Positions 1 through 6,773 are shown, numbered from the stretch's first letter. The stretch is 17,885 bases of DNA from JBKEDS01 sp047975545 (GCA_047975545.1 JBKEDS010000050.1:1-17885), one strand, 5' to 3'. Notes: a model not told the origin generated them from the letters alone. A program made the numbers and translations.

Positions 1-179
1 ATTTTAAAATCGGAATCGCTATAATCGGTTTCTATGGTTAGCACGCCCTTTTTCATGTGCTTAATTTCACCAATTATCTTATCCTTGTTTTTTAGCATTA
101 GGGTGTCGGTTTGCGCCGTACTGTTAATGCTTGTTGCTAATATTATTATGGAAAATAAAATTTTAACTATACTATTCAT
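1..179 (-). CDS. DUF481-like outer-membrane protein, N-terminal part only (cut by window edge)
   Basis: Reading leftward from an ATG at 177-179 gives 59 complete codons before the window ends. The first 23 residues form a signal peptide: a short basic start, a hydrophobic stretch rich in I and L, and a likely cleavage after TAQ. The mature part contains TLMLKNKDKIIGEIKHM, then KGVLTIETDYSDSDFK. This resembles the N-terminus of the DUF481 (YdiY-like) outer-membrane beta-barrel proteins common in Flavobacteriia, recognised here from memory of the family. The barrel itself lies outside the window, so the assignment rests on the first 59 residues only. The function of DUF481 proteins is not established. 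The gene begins only 58 bases from a truncated rodA on the other strand, an unusual junction. Confidence 0.6.
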   Translation of the reverse strand, partial: MNSIVKILFSIIILATSINSTAQTDTLMLKNKDKIIGEIKHMKKGVLTIETDYSDSDFK

Positions 180-237
180 TCAGCATACTTTTTTCGCCTT
201 AAAACTAATTTATTTCACCTTAAAACACAACGGTTAG

Positions 238-423
238 GGTAAAAGTGTTGCTTCAATTTTATTTGTCCACTTTTTTGTAAATATTGGTATGGTCATGGGC
301 ATTATACCCACCATTGGTATCCCCTTGCCCATGTTTAGCTATGGCGGCTCGGGACTTTGGGCATTTACTATTTTGATTTTTATTTTTATAAAATTGGACT
401 CCAACAGAATTAACGAGTGGTAA
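238..423 (+). pseudogene. rodA: 3' remnant of rodA (rod-shape SEDS glycosyltransferase), 5' part missing
   Basis: The plus-strand frame from 238 to the TAA at 421-423 encodes 61 residues and lies directly after an in-frame TAG at 235-237. It contains SVASILFVHFFVNIGMVMG, then IIPTIGIPLPMFSYGGSGLW and a basic tail ending in RINEW. This is the C-terminal end of the SEDS family; the GIPLP-SYGGSG motif is diagnostic for RodA/FtsW. Family members are about 400 residues, so only the last 15 percent or so is present. No start codon or upstream portion exists in any frame; the upstream 237 bases hold the leftward DUF481-like gene. In intact form the product polymerises peptidoglycan with a class B PBP. 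The stop codon abuts the stop of the opposing downstream gene with no gap. The fragment is probably non-functional. An assembly join, rather than a biological rearrangement, is also possible. Confidence 0.75.
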
Positions 424-1042
424 TTACGGATATTCGTACTGTAAAATGTCCTTAAAGCCAAGCAATTGCTTTTCCCTTTCGGGGAATGTTAACAAAATTT
501 CACCTAAAAGCGCCTTGGCTTCGTTGCAGTTTTTATAATCGCGTTCGCATTGCAGGCTGTACGTGCGAACAAGCCTGTAATTAGCATCGTAGTTTTTTGG
601 AAAAACAGCTTTTGCCCTCTCATAATAAAAAATGGCATTTTTCCATTTTCCTTTTTCAAACCAATTATCGCCATCGTTTATATACGATAAGAAAACACGT
701 TCTTTTTCCTTAAAAACCAACAATTGCTGATTTTTTAAAGCAGAATTGTGCCGTTGTATTAATTTTAAGGTGAAGAAGAAAAAAACACCAACCACAACAC
801 ACGAAAGGGAAACAAACAAAATACGTTCCCGTCGTCGGGCTTTCAATAGTTTTTTTCGAATTTTCAACAATTCTTCTTTTGAAGCTTTTTTGAAATTTAA
901 TTCGCCCCCCCGAAACTTTTAAATAGTCTTGTTTAAGGCTTAGAAAAGTGTGTTCCTTTTTGAACATGTTTTTGCGCCTGAGCAACTTTTTATTGTTCCT
1001 CAGTACGTCAATCATGTTTTGAACACTTCCGCCACCCAGCAT
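424..1042 (-). pseudogene. Membrane/TPR-like hypothetical protein after gldC, split by a +1 frameshift in a G7 tract
   Basis: The gene starts at 1042 (MLGGGSVQNM) but leaves frame at seven consecutive G on the minus strand (905-911). Reading with six G joins residues 1-46 to a second open frame that reaches the TAA at 424-426, giving 205 residues. The second frame has no ATG: its first usable start is a TTG at 868-870, and coding-like sequence (GELNFKKASKEE) continues upstream of it to the G tract. The restored protein has a basic N-terminal region, one transmembrane helix at about residues 74-95, and a TPR-like C-terminal part at about 109-185 (GKWKNAIFYYERA, YDANYRLVRTY). I do not know its function. 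It begins 11 bases after gldC, so it is probably co-transcribed with gldB-gldC. The frameshift may be real, a phase-variable slip, or a sequencing error. Confidence 0.75.
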
Positions 1043-1053
1043 TTTGGTAGTTT

Positions 1054-1392
1054 TTACTGTTTTTTAATTTCTAATTTTTCAGCAAAATAATCACAAAAAT
1101 CTTTCATGGTAGCGGTCATTTTTTCGTCCTGAGTGGCACGGTTAAAGGTATCGGCCATGCCCACGAGGGTTTGGTGGAAAAACACTTTCATTTCGTCAAC
1201 CGGCATATCCTTGGTCCATAAATCTATCCGCAAGGTTTCCTGCACTTTGGAATTCCAAACCGAAAGCATCATGGCTTTGGCTTCTTCGTTTTTAACACCG
1301 CCGTCGGGTGCGGTCCACGATAGTTTTTCGGGTATTCGGTTTTCGTCAAGCGCTATTTGTAGTTCTATTTTAGATGTTATGGGTTTTGCCAT
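1054..1392 (-). CDS. gldC: Gliding motility protein GldC
   Basis: The 112-residue protein matches GldC in length and content, including SKIELQIALDENRIPEKLSW near the start and IDLWTKDMPVDEMKVFFHQT in the middle. GldC is a small protein without a signal peptide that accompanies GldB in Flavobacteriia and supports gliding; in Flavobacterium johnsoniae its loss is milder than loss of GldB. The ATG (1390-1392) shares one base with the gldB stop codon (TAATG arrangement), which implies translational coupling and fixes the start. The split hypothetical gene follows 11 bases downstream. No divergence from the family is visible. Confidence 0.93.
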   Translation of the reverse strand: MAKPITSKIELQIALDENRIPEKLSWTAPDGGVKNEEAKAMMLSVWNSKVQETLRIDLWTKDMPVDEMKVFFHQTLVGMADTFNRATQDEKMTATMKDFCDYFAEKLEIKKQ

Positions 1393-2348
1393 TATTTTCT
1401 GGGTTTAAATTTCGATTTGTTAAAAATTTCCATGGGCGAAGTTCTAAGCATATTGTTTAGGTTTGCATCGTTATTGTTCATATAAGCCCTTACAATTTGC
1501 CAGCCCATATATTGCCCAATTTGTCCAGGCGATTCGGCATCGATGCCTTCCAAATAAAATTTAGAAAACGGTGCCGGGGTTATAAACCTGCCCGATAATT
1601 TAGAATCTGTACTAAACAACAGCTCCCGCTCTACAAAATATTGCCATACTTGGGCTTCGTTGGCTTGCGCCCACTGCAATTCCCCAGCCGTGTAGCCCAA
1701 ACGGGAAGCCTCGGTTTTAAATGGCAGCATTAAATCCTTAAAATAAAGTGCTTTTCCGAAATAAACCATTTCGTCCAACAGGGTTTTTCGTTCGGGCTGG
1801 TTAATGTATTTGTAGGCATATTGGGTAGCCATATCGACCACGATTTGTTCGGGGTTTAAATCTTCTTTTATGTATATGGGAATACCGCCGTAAAATTTGT
1901 GGTTGCTTCCCAAATAATTGTCCAAAGCTATTAAAACAATGCTATCGGTAACAACTGTACGGCTTTTATAATCCACATCACTGGTTGTGGTTATAACCCT
2001 TGGCGCCTTAAAATTGGGGTAATAATATTTTAGGTGATTGAACAACGCCTCAACTTCCTCTTCAACTTTAGTGAAATTTTTAAATGAAGTTGAAACCTCC
2101 TTGGACAACTCAATTTGCAGGGTATCGTTAATTTTTTCAACCCAAAACGAATCGGGGTACTGCTTAGCAAACATAAACGGGTAGGCTTGCTTTAATCGGG
2201 GCAGGTTATTGGCCGTGGCCATTAAGGTATCGAAACGTTCAACTTTAACATCAATCCCTATATTGGCAATTTGGGTTTCAAGGTTGTTTTCTTTTTTACA
2301 GGAAATGCCCAAAACCAAAATAAAAACAATAAAATACAGCTTATTCAT
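1392..2348 (-). CDS. gldB: Gliding motility lipoprotein GldB
   Basis: This 318-residue protein begins with a lipoprotein signal (MNKLYFIVFILVLGISC); the lipidated residue is Cys17, followed by KKEN. The remainder is a soluble domain typical of GldB, with FDTLMA near the start, FWVEKINDTLQIEL, and a C-terminal region containing ESPGQIGQYMGWQIVRAYM. In Flavobacterium johnsoniae GldB is required for gliding movement. The protein is full length. The gene heads a minus-strand operon, overlaps gldC by one base, and is divergent from nadE. A TACCTTTG box on the minus strand (2404-2411) gives a plausible promoter with a leader of about 50 bases. The presence of gldB does not prove that the host glides, since many non-gliding Flavobacteriaceae also carry it. 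Confidence 0.93.
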   Translation of the reverse strand: MNKLYFIVFILVLGISCKKENNLETQIANIGIDVKVERFDTLMATANNLPRLKQAYPFMFAKQYPDSFWVEKINDTLQIELSKEVSTSFKNFTKVEEEVEALFNHLKYYYPNFKAPRVITTTSDVDYKSRTVVTDSIVLIALDNYLGSNHKFYGGIPIYIKEDLNPEQIVVDMATQYAYKYINQPERKTLLDEMVYFGKALYFKDLMLPFKTEASRLGYTAGELQWAQANEAQVWQYFVERELLFSTDSKLSGRFITPAPFSKFYLEGIDAESPGQIGQYMGWQIVRAYMNNNDANLNNMLRTSPMEIFNKSKFKPRK

Positions 2349-2391
2349 GCTACTTAAACGCTACAAATTTTTATAAATTGGCATATTCGCC

Positions 2392-2411
2392 TATTTTTGT
2401 TTGCAAAGGTA
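2392..2411. promoter_or_regulatory. Overlapping divergent Bacteroidetes promoter boxes between gldB and nadE
   Basis: TATTTTTG at 2392-2399 reads toward nadE and TACCTTTG (2404-2411 on the minus strand) reads toward gldB. Both fit the Bacteroidetes -7 consensus TAnnTTTG. The upstream -33 boxes are only T-rich approximations. Implied leaders are about 50 bases for gldB and about 130 bases for nadE. The two core promoters face away from each other with only four bases between the boxes, so simultaneous occupancy is unlikely. This is inference from the consensus only. Confidence 0.5.
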
Positions 2412-2443
2412 AGTATTCTTTACATTTAAAAACGTTTAATATG

Positions 2444-2462
2444 AAAGCCCATAATGGGCTTT
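2444..2462. repeat. Perfect inverted repeat in the nadE leader (GCCCATAATGGGC core)
   Basis: AAAGCCCAT, one A, then ATGGGCTTT forms a perfect 9-base inverted repeat between gldB and nadE. A near-identical core (GCCCATTATGGGC) occurs at 6007-6019 between ahcY and the phosphopantetheinyl transferase gene. Both copies sit in divergent intergenic regions. They could be a regulator site, a small interspersed repeat, or part of a leader hairpin. Confidence 0.55.
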
Positions 2463-2534
2463 TGGCAAACAATAATCATTACCTACCAAAATAATTAAAT
2501 AACCGAATCGCAAATTCTTGATAAATTTAAATAG

Positions 2535-3323
2535 ATGAAAACCGAAAAAGTAATAAACCATATTGTTAACTGGCTTAAGGATTACGCCATAAAAGTGGGT
2601 GTTAACGGCTTTGTAATAGGCATTTCGGGCGGGATAGACTCGGCCGTAACTTCTACCCTATGCGCCAAAACAGGGCTTCAGGTGCTATGTTTGGAAATGC
2701 CCATACACCAAGCCCAAAGCCATGTTACAAGGGCTCAAGAGCATATTAAACAGTTAAAGACTCAGTTTAAAAACGTAAACGATATACGAACCGATTTAAC
2801 GCCCGTTTTTGAAAGTTTTAAAGCCGAAGTTAAGCAAGAAGGCAGCCAAGCCACTGTAGATATGGCCTTGGCAAATACCAGAGCACGCTTGCGAATGACC
2901 ACTTTATACTATTACGCCGGACTATACAAATTGCTCGTGGCCGGAACCGGGAACAAGGTCGAGGATTTTGGCGTAGGCTTTTTTACCAAATACGGCGATG
3001 GCGGGGTGGATTTAAGCCCGATAGCCGATTTAATGAAATCGGAAGTATACCAACTTGGAAAAGTGTTAAATACACCCTTATCTATTATGGAAGCCGTACC
3101 GAGCGACGGTCTTTTTGGCGATGCCAGAAGCGACGAAGACCAAATAGGCGCTTCGTATCCCGAGCTGGAATGGGCCATGAAAATGACCGAAAAAGGCAAA
3201 ACCGAAACCGATTTTTTAGAAAGACAATTGGCTGTTTTTCAGATATATAAACGTCTTAACACCACTAACAATCATAAGATGATTCCTGTGCCAATCTGCA
3301 AAATTCCTAATGATTTGTTATAA
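2535..3323 (+). CDS. nadE: Ammonia-dependent NAD(+) synthetase NadE
   Basis: NadE converts deamido-NAD, ATP and ammonia to NAD(+) in the cytoplasm, the last step of NAD synthesis. The 262-residue protein is the short single-domain form without a glutaminase domain, so it uses free ammonia. The ATP pyrophosphatase loop SGGIDSAV is at residues 31-38. The substrate-binding segment GTGNKVEDFGVGFFTKYGDG is in mid-protein, and PSDGLFGDARSDEDQIG lies near the C-terminal third. The sequence looks intact. The ATG at 2535 is the first in frame and gives the usual family N-terminus. The position next to gldB-gldC is a familiar Flavobacteriia arrangement, not a functional link. The response regulator downstream has its own promoter, so an operon with it is not required. 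Confidence 0.95.
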   Translation: MKTEKVINHIVNWLKDYAIKVGVNGFVIGISGGIDSAVTSTLCAKTGLQVLCLEMPIHQAQSHVTRAQEHIKQLKTQFKNVNDIRTDLTPVFESFKAEVKQEGSQATVDMALANTRARLRMTTLYYYAGLYKLLVAGTGNKVEDFGVGFFTKYGDGGVDLSPIADLMKSEVYQLGKVLNTPLSIMEAVPSDGLFGDARSDEDQIGASYPELEWAMKMTEKGKTETDFLERQLAVFQIYKRLNTTNNHKMIPVPICKIPNDLL

Positions 3324-3326
3324 TTA

Positions 3327-3357
3327 TTGCAAATTAAATAAAAAAACGCTACTTTTG
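3327..3357 (+). promoter_or_regulatory. Candidate promoter of the response regulator gene
   Basis: TTG at 3327-3329, a 20-base spacer and TACTTTTG at 3350-3357 match the Bacteroidetes sigma-A consensus (TTTG, 19-21 bases, TAnnTTTG). The predicted transcription start near 3364 leaves a leader of about 65 bases before the ATG at 3431. The first element overlaps the end of nadE by no bases and follows its stop directly. Confidence 0.55.
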
Positions 3358-3430
3358 TGCGAAGATTATTCTCTCAGGATATAATATTTCCCCCTAACAA
3401 GTATTATATAATTATTAAAGCTTATACATT

Positions 3431-4063
3431 ATGATTAAATTACTAATAGCAGACAATCACCCTATCACTAGGAAAGGGCTTGAGGTGATCTTCTCTGCTT
3501 CGTCAAACATTAAAGTTGTTGCAAGTGTTGACAATGGTGAAGCCATTATGGAGTACATCAAAAAAAATCCCGTGGACATTATTTTAACGGAAGTGGACTT
3601 ACCAAAACTTAACGGATTAACTTTACTTCGTTATTTAAAAACTGATTTCCCAAACGTTAAAACCATCGTTTTTAGCGGTCAACCAGAGGAAGTTTATGCC
3701 ATAAACGCCATAAAAGCAGGTGCAGCAGGGTATTTACATAAATCTGAAAACGTGCTAACCATTAACGAAGCTATTTTAAGGGTTAACGATGGCGGTATTT
3801 ATTTAAATAACGAGCTAACGCAACAATTAGCTTTTGGTAACAGGGTTGGCAAATCCGGTACTTTCTTTAAAAAGCTATCTACCCGTGAAGCCGAAGTTTT
3901 GAAACTACTAACCATTGGTAAGAAAAACAAAGAAGTAGCCAAGGAATTGGATATTAACGAAAAAACCGTCAGCACCTACAAAGCCCGCTTAATGCGCAAG
4001 CTAAAAGTTACTAATTTGGTTGATTTGGTTAACCAGGCCAAGCTTAACGAGGCGTTGTTGTAA
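3431..4063 (+). CDS. NarL/LuxR-type response regulator with an aspartate-less receiver domain
   Basis: The 210-residue protein has an N-terminal receiver (about 1-120) and a C-terminal LuxR/NarL helix-turn-helix (about 147-207; LSTREAEVLKLL, then KEVAKELDINEKTVSTYKAR). In the receiver, Ser82 and Lys104 stand at the conserved switch positions. However, the phospho-acceptor Asp is replaced by Glu54 (in IILTEVDLPKLNG), and the usual second acidic residue after Asp8 is Asn9 (ADNHP). Glutamate at this site often mimics phosphorylation, so the protein may be constitutively active or controlled by other means; this is inference. The canonical NarL-type regulator at 16756-17385 has ADDHP and Asp54 at the same positions. 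No histidine kinase gene is nearby. Its target genes are unknown. Confidence 0.9.
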   Translation: MIKLLIADNHPITRKGLEVIFSASSNIKVVASVDNGEAIMEYIKKNPVDIILTEVDLPKLNGLTLLRYLKTDFPNVKTIVFSGQPEEVYAINAIKAGAAGYLHKSENVLTINEAILRVNDGGIYLNNELTQQLAFGNRVGKSGTFFKKLSTREAEVLKLLTIGKKNKEVAKELDINEKTVSTYKARLMRKLKVTNLVDLVNQAKLNEALL

Positions 4064-4171
4064 TATTTTCGTAAAAAAACGCAACAGACCTTTTTTATAC
4101 CACGAATTCCGCAAAACAATGAGTAATCGTATTGGTGCATTCGTGATATAAGCAACTTGGCTACCCATATT

Positions 4172-4218
4172 TTAGGCACATTAAGGAAACACATTGTATA
4201 TTCCCTTAATGTGCCTAA
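4172..4218. repeat. Perfect 15-bp stem-loop, possible bidirectional terminator
   Basis: TTAGGCACATTAAGG at 4172-4186 is exactly complementary to 4204-4218, with a 17-base loop. It lies about 110 bases after the response regulator stop and about 360 bases beyond the ahcY stop. No run of T follows on either strand, which argues against a simple intrinsic terminator. A small palindromic element or an RNA processing structure is also possible. Confidence 0.6.
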
Positions 4219-4283
4219 TTTGGTTGTATGCGTAAGTATCATGCAATCCCATTTCTGCTTTAATTACCCACTAAAATTTATTC

Positions 4284-4301
4284 TTTTTGTTTAAACAAAA
4301 A
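4284..4301. repeat. 18-bp perfect palindrome TTTTTGTTTAAACAAAAA
   Basis: The sequence at 4284-4301 is a perfect palindrome centred on GTTTAAAC. It is AT-rich and could arise by chance. It could equally be a protein-binding site or a short hairpin. Confidence 0.4.
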
Positions 4302-4576
4302 CAACTGCATTTTTTTGAGAATTTTAAAACAAAAATGGTATAAGCACAAAAACAACCAACATCGGGTCGCGGTGCAATAGTGATTGCAACGGCATCCTTT
4401 TATGCCTTGGAAATAAACAAGGTAAATAGGTGTTTGTACGGGTTCGAGCCACACTTTTAAAAAATGCCGAAACAAGTTTGGCATAAAAGATATAGTGGAA
4501 AGCGCGGTGCCTTGGCAATTGCCAAAAAAAATCCCAAACAAAATTTGCTCAGGATTTTTATGGTTTCGCATAAGGT

Positions 4577-5893
4577 TTAATACCTGTAATATTCGGGCTT
4601 AAAAGGCCCTTGTACCGTTACGCCAATGTACTTGGCTTGGTCGGGTTTTAGCTCGGTAAGCTCCACGCCTATTTTGGCAAGGTGCAGTTTGGCTACTTTT
4701 TCGTCCAAATGTTTGGGCAGCATGTATACTTTGTTTTCGTATTTGTTGCTGTTGTTCCAAAGCTCGATTTGCGCCAGGGTTTGGTTGGTAAACGAGTTGC
4801 TCATTACAAAACTGGGATGTCCGGTGGCGCAACCAAGGTTAACCAAACGGCCTTCGGCAAGAATTATAATATCGTTGCCGTTTATGGTATACTTGTCTAC
4901 TTGTGGCTTAATGGTGTTTTTGGTATTACCGTGGTTTTTGTTTAGCCATGCCATATCGATTTCGTTATCGAAATGACCAATGTTGCATACAATGGTTTTG
5001 TCCTTAAAGGCTTGGAAATGCTCGGCTCGCACGATGTCCTTGTTTCCGGTAGTTGTAATTACAATATCGGCAACGGGAGCAACGGTTTCCAGTTTTTTAA
5101 CTTCGTAGCCATCCATAGCGGCCTGAAGGGCGCAAATGGGGTCTATTTCGGTAACGGTTACAATGCTTCCGGCGCCCCGGAACGAAGCGGCTGTACCTTT
5201 GCCAACATCGCCATAACCACACACTACCACGCGTTTTCCGGCCAGCATAACATCGGTGGCTCGGCGGATGGCATCGACGGCGCTTTCGCGGCAACCGTAC
5301 TTATTGTCGAACTTGCTTTTGGTAACGCTATCGTTAACGTTAATGGCGGGCATGGGCAGTGTGCCGTTTTCCATGCGCTCGTACAGGCGATGAACACCCG
5401 TTGTGGTTTCCTCGCTTAGGCCTTTAATACCCGGTACTAATTCGGGGTAGCGGTCCAGCACCATATTGGTTAGGTCGCCACCATCGTCCAAAATCATATT
5501 AAGGGGTTTACGGTCCTGGCCAAAAAACAGGGTTTGCTCGATGCACCAATCAAACTCTTCCTCGTTCATGCCCTTCCATGCGTAAACGGCCGTTCCGGCG
5601 GCGGCAATGGCGGCAGCGGCTTGGTCCTGGGTAGAGAAAATATTGCAGGAACTCCACGTTACCTCGGCGCCAAGGGCTTGCAGGGTTTCAATTAACACGG
5701 CGGTTTGTATGGTCATGTGCAAACAGCCCGCAATGCGTGCGCCTTTAAGGGGCTGCTCGGTTTTGTATTCTTCGCGCAAGCTCATAAGTCCGGGCATTTC
5801 GGCTTCGGCCAGTTCTATTTCTTTGCGCCCCCACTTGGCAAGCGAAAGGTCCTTTACTTTATGCGATACGTAGGGAATTGTTTTTGTGCTCAT
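4577..5893 (-). CDS. ahcY: Adenosylhomocysteinase (S-adenosyl-L-homocysteine hydrolase)
   Basis: The enzyme reversibly hydrolyses S-adenosylhomocysteine to adenosine and homocysteine in the cytoplasm, clearing the product inhibitor of methyltransferases and feeding methionine recycling. The 438-residue protein is full length. It shows the N-terminal GCLHMTIQTAVLIETL region (about 57-72), WSSCNIFSTQDQAAAA (about 80-95), DDGGD at 136-140, the NAD-binding glycine loop GYGDVGKG at 226-233, and the family C-terminus ending KPEYYRY. All expected catalytic and NAD-binding blocks are present. It is transcribed divergently from the phosphopantetheinyl transferase gene. A TATCTTTG box on the minus strand at 6114-6121 would give a long leader of about 215 bases that includes interspersed repeat sequence. 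I see no clear SAH or SAM riboswitch there. Confidence 0.97.
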   Translation of the reverse strand: MSTKTIPYVSHKVKDLSLAKWGRKEIELAEAEMPGLMSLREEYKTEQPLKGARIAGCLHMTIQTAVLIETLQALGAEVTWSSCNIFSTQDQAAAAIAAAGTAVYAWKGMNEEEFDWCIEQTLFFGQDRKPLNMILDDGGDLTNMVLDRYPELVPGIKGLSEETTTGVHRLYERMENGTLPMPAINVNDSVTKSKFDNKYGCRESAVDAIRRATDVMLAGKRVVVCGYGDVGKGTAASFRGAGSIVTVTEIDPICALQAAMDGYEVKKLETVAPVADIVITTTGNKDIVRAEHFQAFKDKTIVCNIGHFDNEIDMAWLNKNHGNTKNTIKPQVDKYTINGNDIIILAEGRLVNLGCATGHPSFVMSNSFTNQTLAQIELWNNSNKYENKVYMLPKHLDEKVAKLHLAKIGVELTELKPDQAKYIGVTVQGPFKPEYYRY

Positions 5894-5921
5894 ATTTTTT
5901 ATTTCATCTATTTAAATTTCA

Positions 5922-6019
5922 TCAAGAATCTATGGTTCTGTTATTTAATTATTTCGGTGGATATCAAATTTGCCCTGTCAAACCCGTGCTGAGCTTGACG
6001 AAGTATGCCCATTATGGGC
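5922..6019. repeat. Degenerate interspersed repeat in the ahcY / PPTase spacer
   Basis: The spacer holds AAGAATCTATGG (5925-5936), then CCTGTCAAACCCGTGCTGAG and CTTGACGAAGTATG (about 5973-6006), ending in the GCCCATTATGGGC palindrome. The pieces resemble the short GTCATCCTGAGC...GAAGAATCT-type intergenic repeats widespread in Flavobacteriia. The AAGAATCTATGG block recurs exactly at 10211-10222. The copy looks decayed and rearranged. Confidence 0.5.
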
Positions 6020-6113
6020 TTTCTTATTTTTTAAAACGAAACATCTTTGCTGTTGGCAGCGAAAATAATTAAATTCGCCTAACAGAAAAATATTGAATCT
6101 GCCCAAGGCGGTG

Positions 6114-6144
6114 CAAAGATAACCAATAACTTTATAATTTTAAA
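6114..6144 (-). promoter_or_regulatory. Candidate ahcY promoter overlapping the PPTase start
   Basis: CAAAGATA at 6114-6121 reads TATCTTTG on the minus strand, a full match to TAnnTTTG. A TTTA at the -33 position (6141-6144 on the minus strand) is 19 bases upstream. Transcription toward ahcY would start near 6107 and leave a leader of about 215 bases. The element partly covers the ATG of the divergent gene, so one promoter might interfere with expression of the other. Consensus match only. Confidence 0.35.
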
Positions 6145-6770
6145 TGCCTCTTTATAAAACCCTTACCCCAAACGCACAAACTACTGTTAAAATTTGGAAA
6201 ATTACCGAGTCTTTTACCGATTTGCTACAAACGGTAAATTTAAAACCCGCAAGTTTAAAGCGCGTTATGGGCATGAAAAGCGAACTGCACCAACGGGGGT
6301 TTTTAAGCGTGCGCCGCTTGTTAATGGAATTAGGCTATACCGATTTTGATTTGTATTACGACGAAAATGGAAAACCGCACTTAGAGGACGGCAAACAAAT
6401 TTCCATAACACACTCGTTTGGGTTTTCGGCCGTAATTGTAAGTACTGCCGTTATAGGGATTGATATTGAAAAACAGCGCAGCAAAATAGGTGTTATTGCC
6501 CATAAATTTATCGATTATGAAACGTTGTACTTAAATGAAGATGCGCCAAACTACGTTGGGCAACTAACCGTTATTTGGTGCGTAAAGGAATCGTTATACA
6601 AGCTGTTTGCCACTCCGGGACTGAGCTTTAAGCAAAACTGTTTGGTTATTCCGCCTTCCGACGCCGATAACCAAACAGTTGCTTGGGTTGATTATTATGA
6701 AAAAAAACACCGCTACAATATCCAGTTTTTAGAATTTGAAGGCTTTACTTGCGCTTTTGCCATGGGGTGA
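6144..6770 (+). CDS. 4'-phosphopantetheinyl transferase superfamily protein (Sfp type)
   Basis: The enzyme would transfer 4'-phosphopantetheine from coenzyme A to a conserved serine of a carrier protein, making holo-ACP or activating a PKS/NRPS carrier. The 208-residue protein has GKPHL (76-80), the SITHS segment (87-91), the Mg-binding GIDIE motif at 105-109 (Asp107, Glu109), and WCVKESLYK at 145-153 with the catalytic Glu149 and Lys153. The length fits the Sfp type rather than the short AcpS type. The start at 6144 puts the first motif at the usual distance. The gene is divergent from ahcY and convergent with the DUF5107 gene, with only three bases between the stop codons. It may be the housekeeping carrier-protein activator, since no biosynthetic gene cluster is present here; that is inference. 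Confidence 0.9.
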   Translation: MPLYKTLTPNAQTTVKIWKITESFTDLLQTVNLKPASLKRVMGMKSELHQRGFLSVRRLLMELGYTDFDLYYDENGKPHLEDGKQISITHSFGFSAVIVSTAVIGIDIEKQRSKIGVIAHKFIDYETLYLNEDAPNYVGQLTVIWCVKESLYKLFATPGLSFKQNCLVIPPSDADNQTVAWVDYYEKKHRYNIQFLEFEGFTCAFAMG

Positions 6771-6773
6771 GTG

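Larger units (their letters stand above)
4064..4576. other. Gene-free, hairpin-rich intergenic region between the response regulator and ahcY
   Basis: No convincing gene lies in these 513 bases. Short minus-strand frames exist (4278-4571 and 4324-4518), but their composition, rich in C, H, F and W, is unlike real protein. The stretch contains several inverted repeats: a 15-base-pair stem (4172-4218), an 18-base palindrome (4284-4301), small stems at 4373-4388, 4391-4406, 4405-4422 and 4464-4484, and a 14-base palindrome TTGGCAATTGCCAA (4512-4525). It may hold terminators for both converging genes, a structured small RNA, or the remains of a decayed element. Confidence 0.4.

Noticed and set aside
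34..237. Plus-strand open frame of 67 codons
   Set aside because: It is antisense to the DUF481-like gene start and has no family resemblance; the same reading frame only becomes meaningful after its stop, as the rodA remnant.
3976..4242. Minus-strand 88-codon frame overlapping the end of the response regulator
   Set aside because: Shadow frame across a coding region and a hairpin; no family resemblance.
4432..4460. GGTTCGAGCC resembling a tRNA T-arm
   Set aside because: The flanking stem does not pair and no acceptor or anticodon arm fits, so it is not a tRNA.
4278..4571. Minus-strand frames of 97 and 64 codons (4278-4571, 4324-4518) after ahcY
   Set aside because: Composition is unlike protein (many C, W, F and H), no start context or homology is recognised, and the frames overlap each other.
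4973..5419. 148-codon plus-strand frame over ahcY
   Set aside because: It is a shadow of the well supported ahcY gene on the other strand.
5894..6143. Possible SAH/SAM riboswitch in the ahcY leader
   Set aside because: The leader contains repeat sequence and no recognisable conserved riboswitch core could be identified by eye; a covariance search would be needed to decide.
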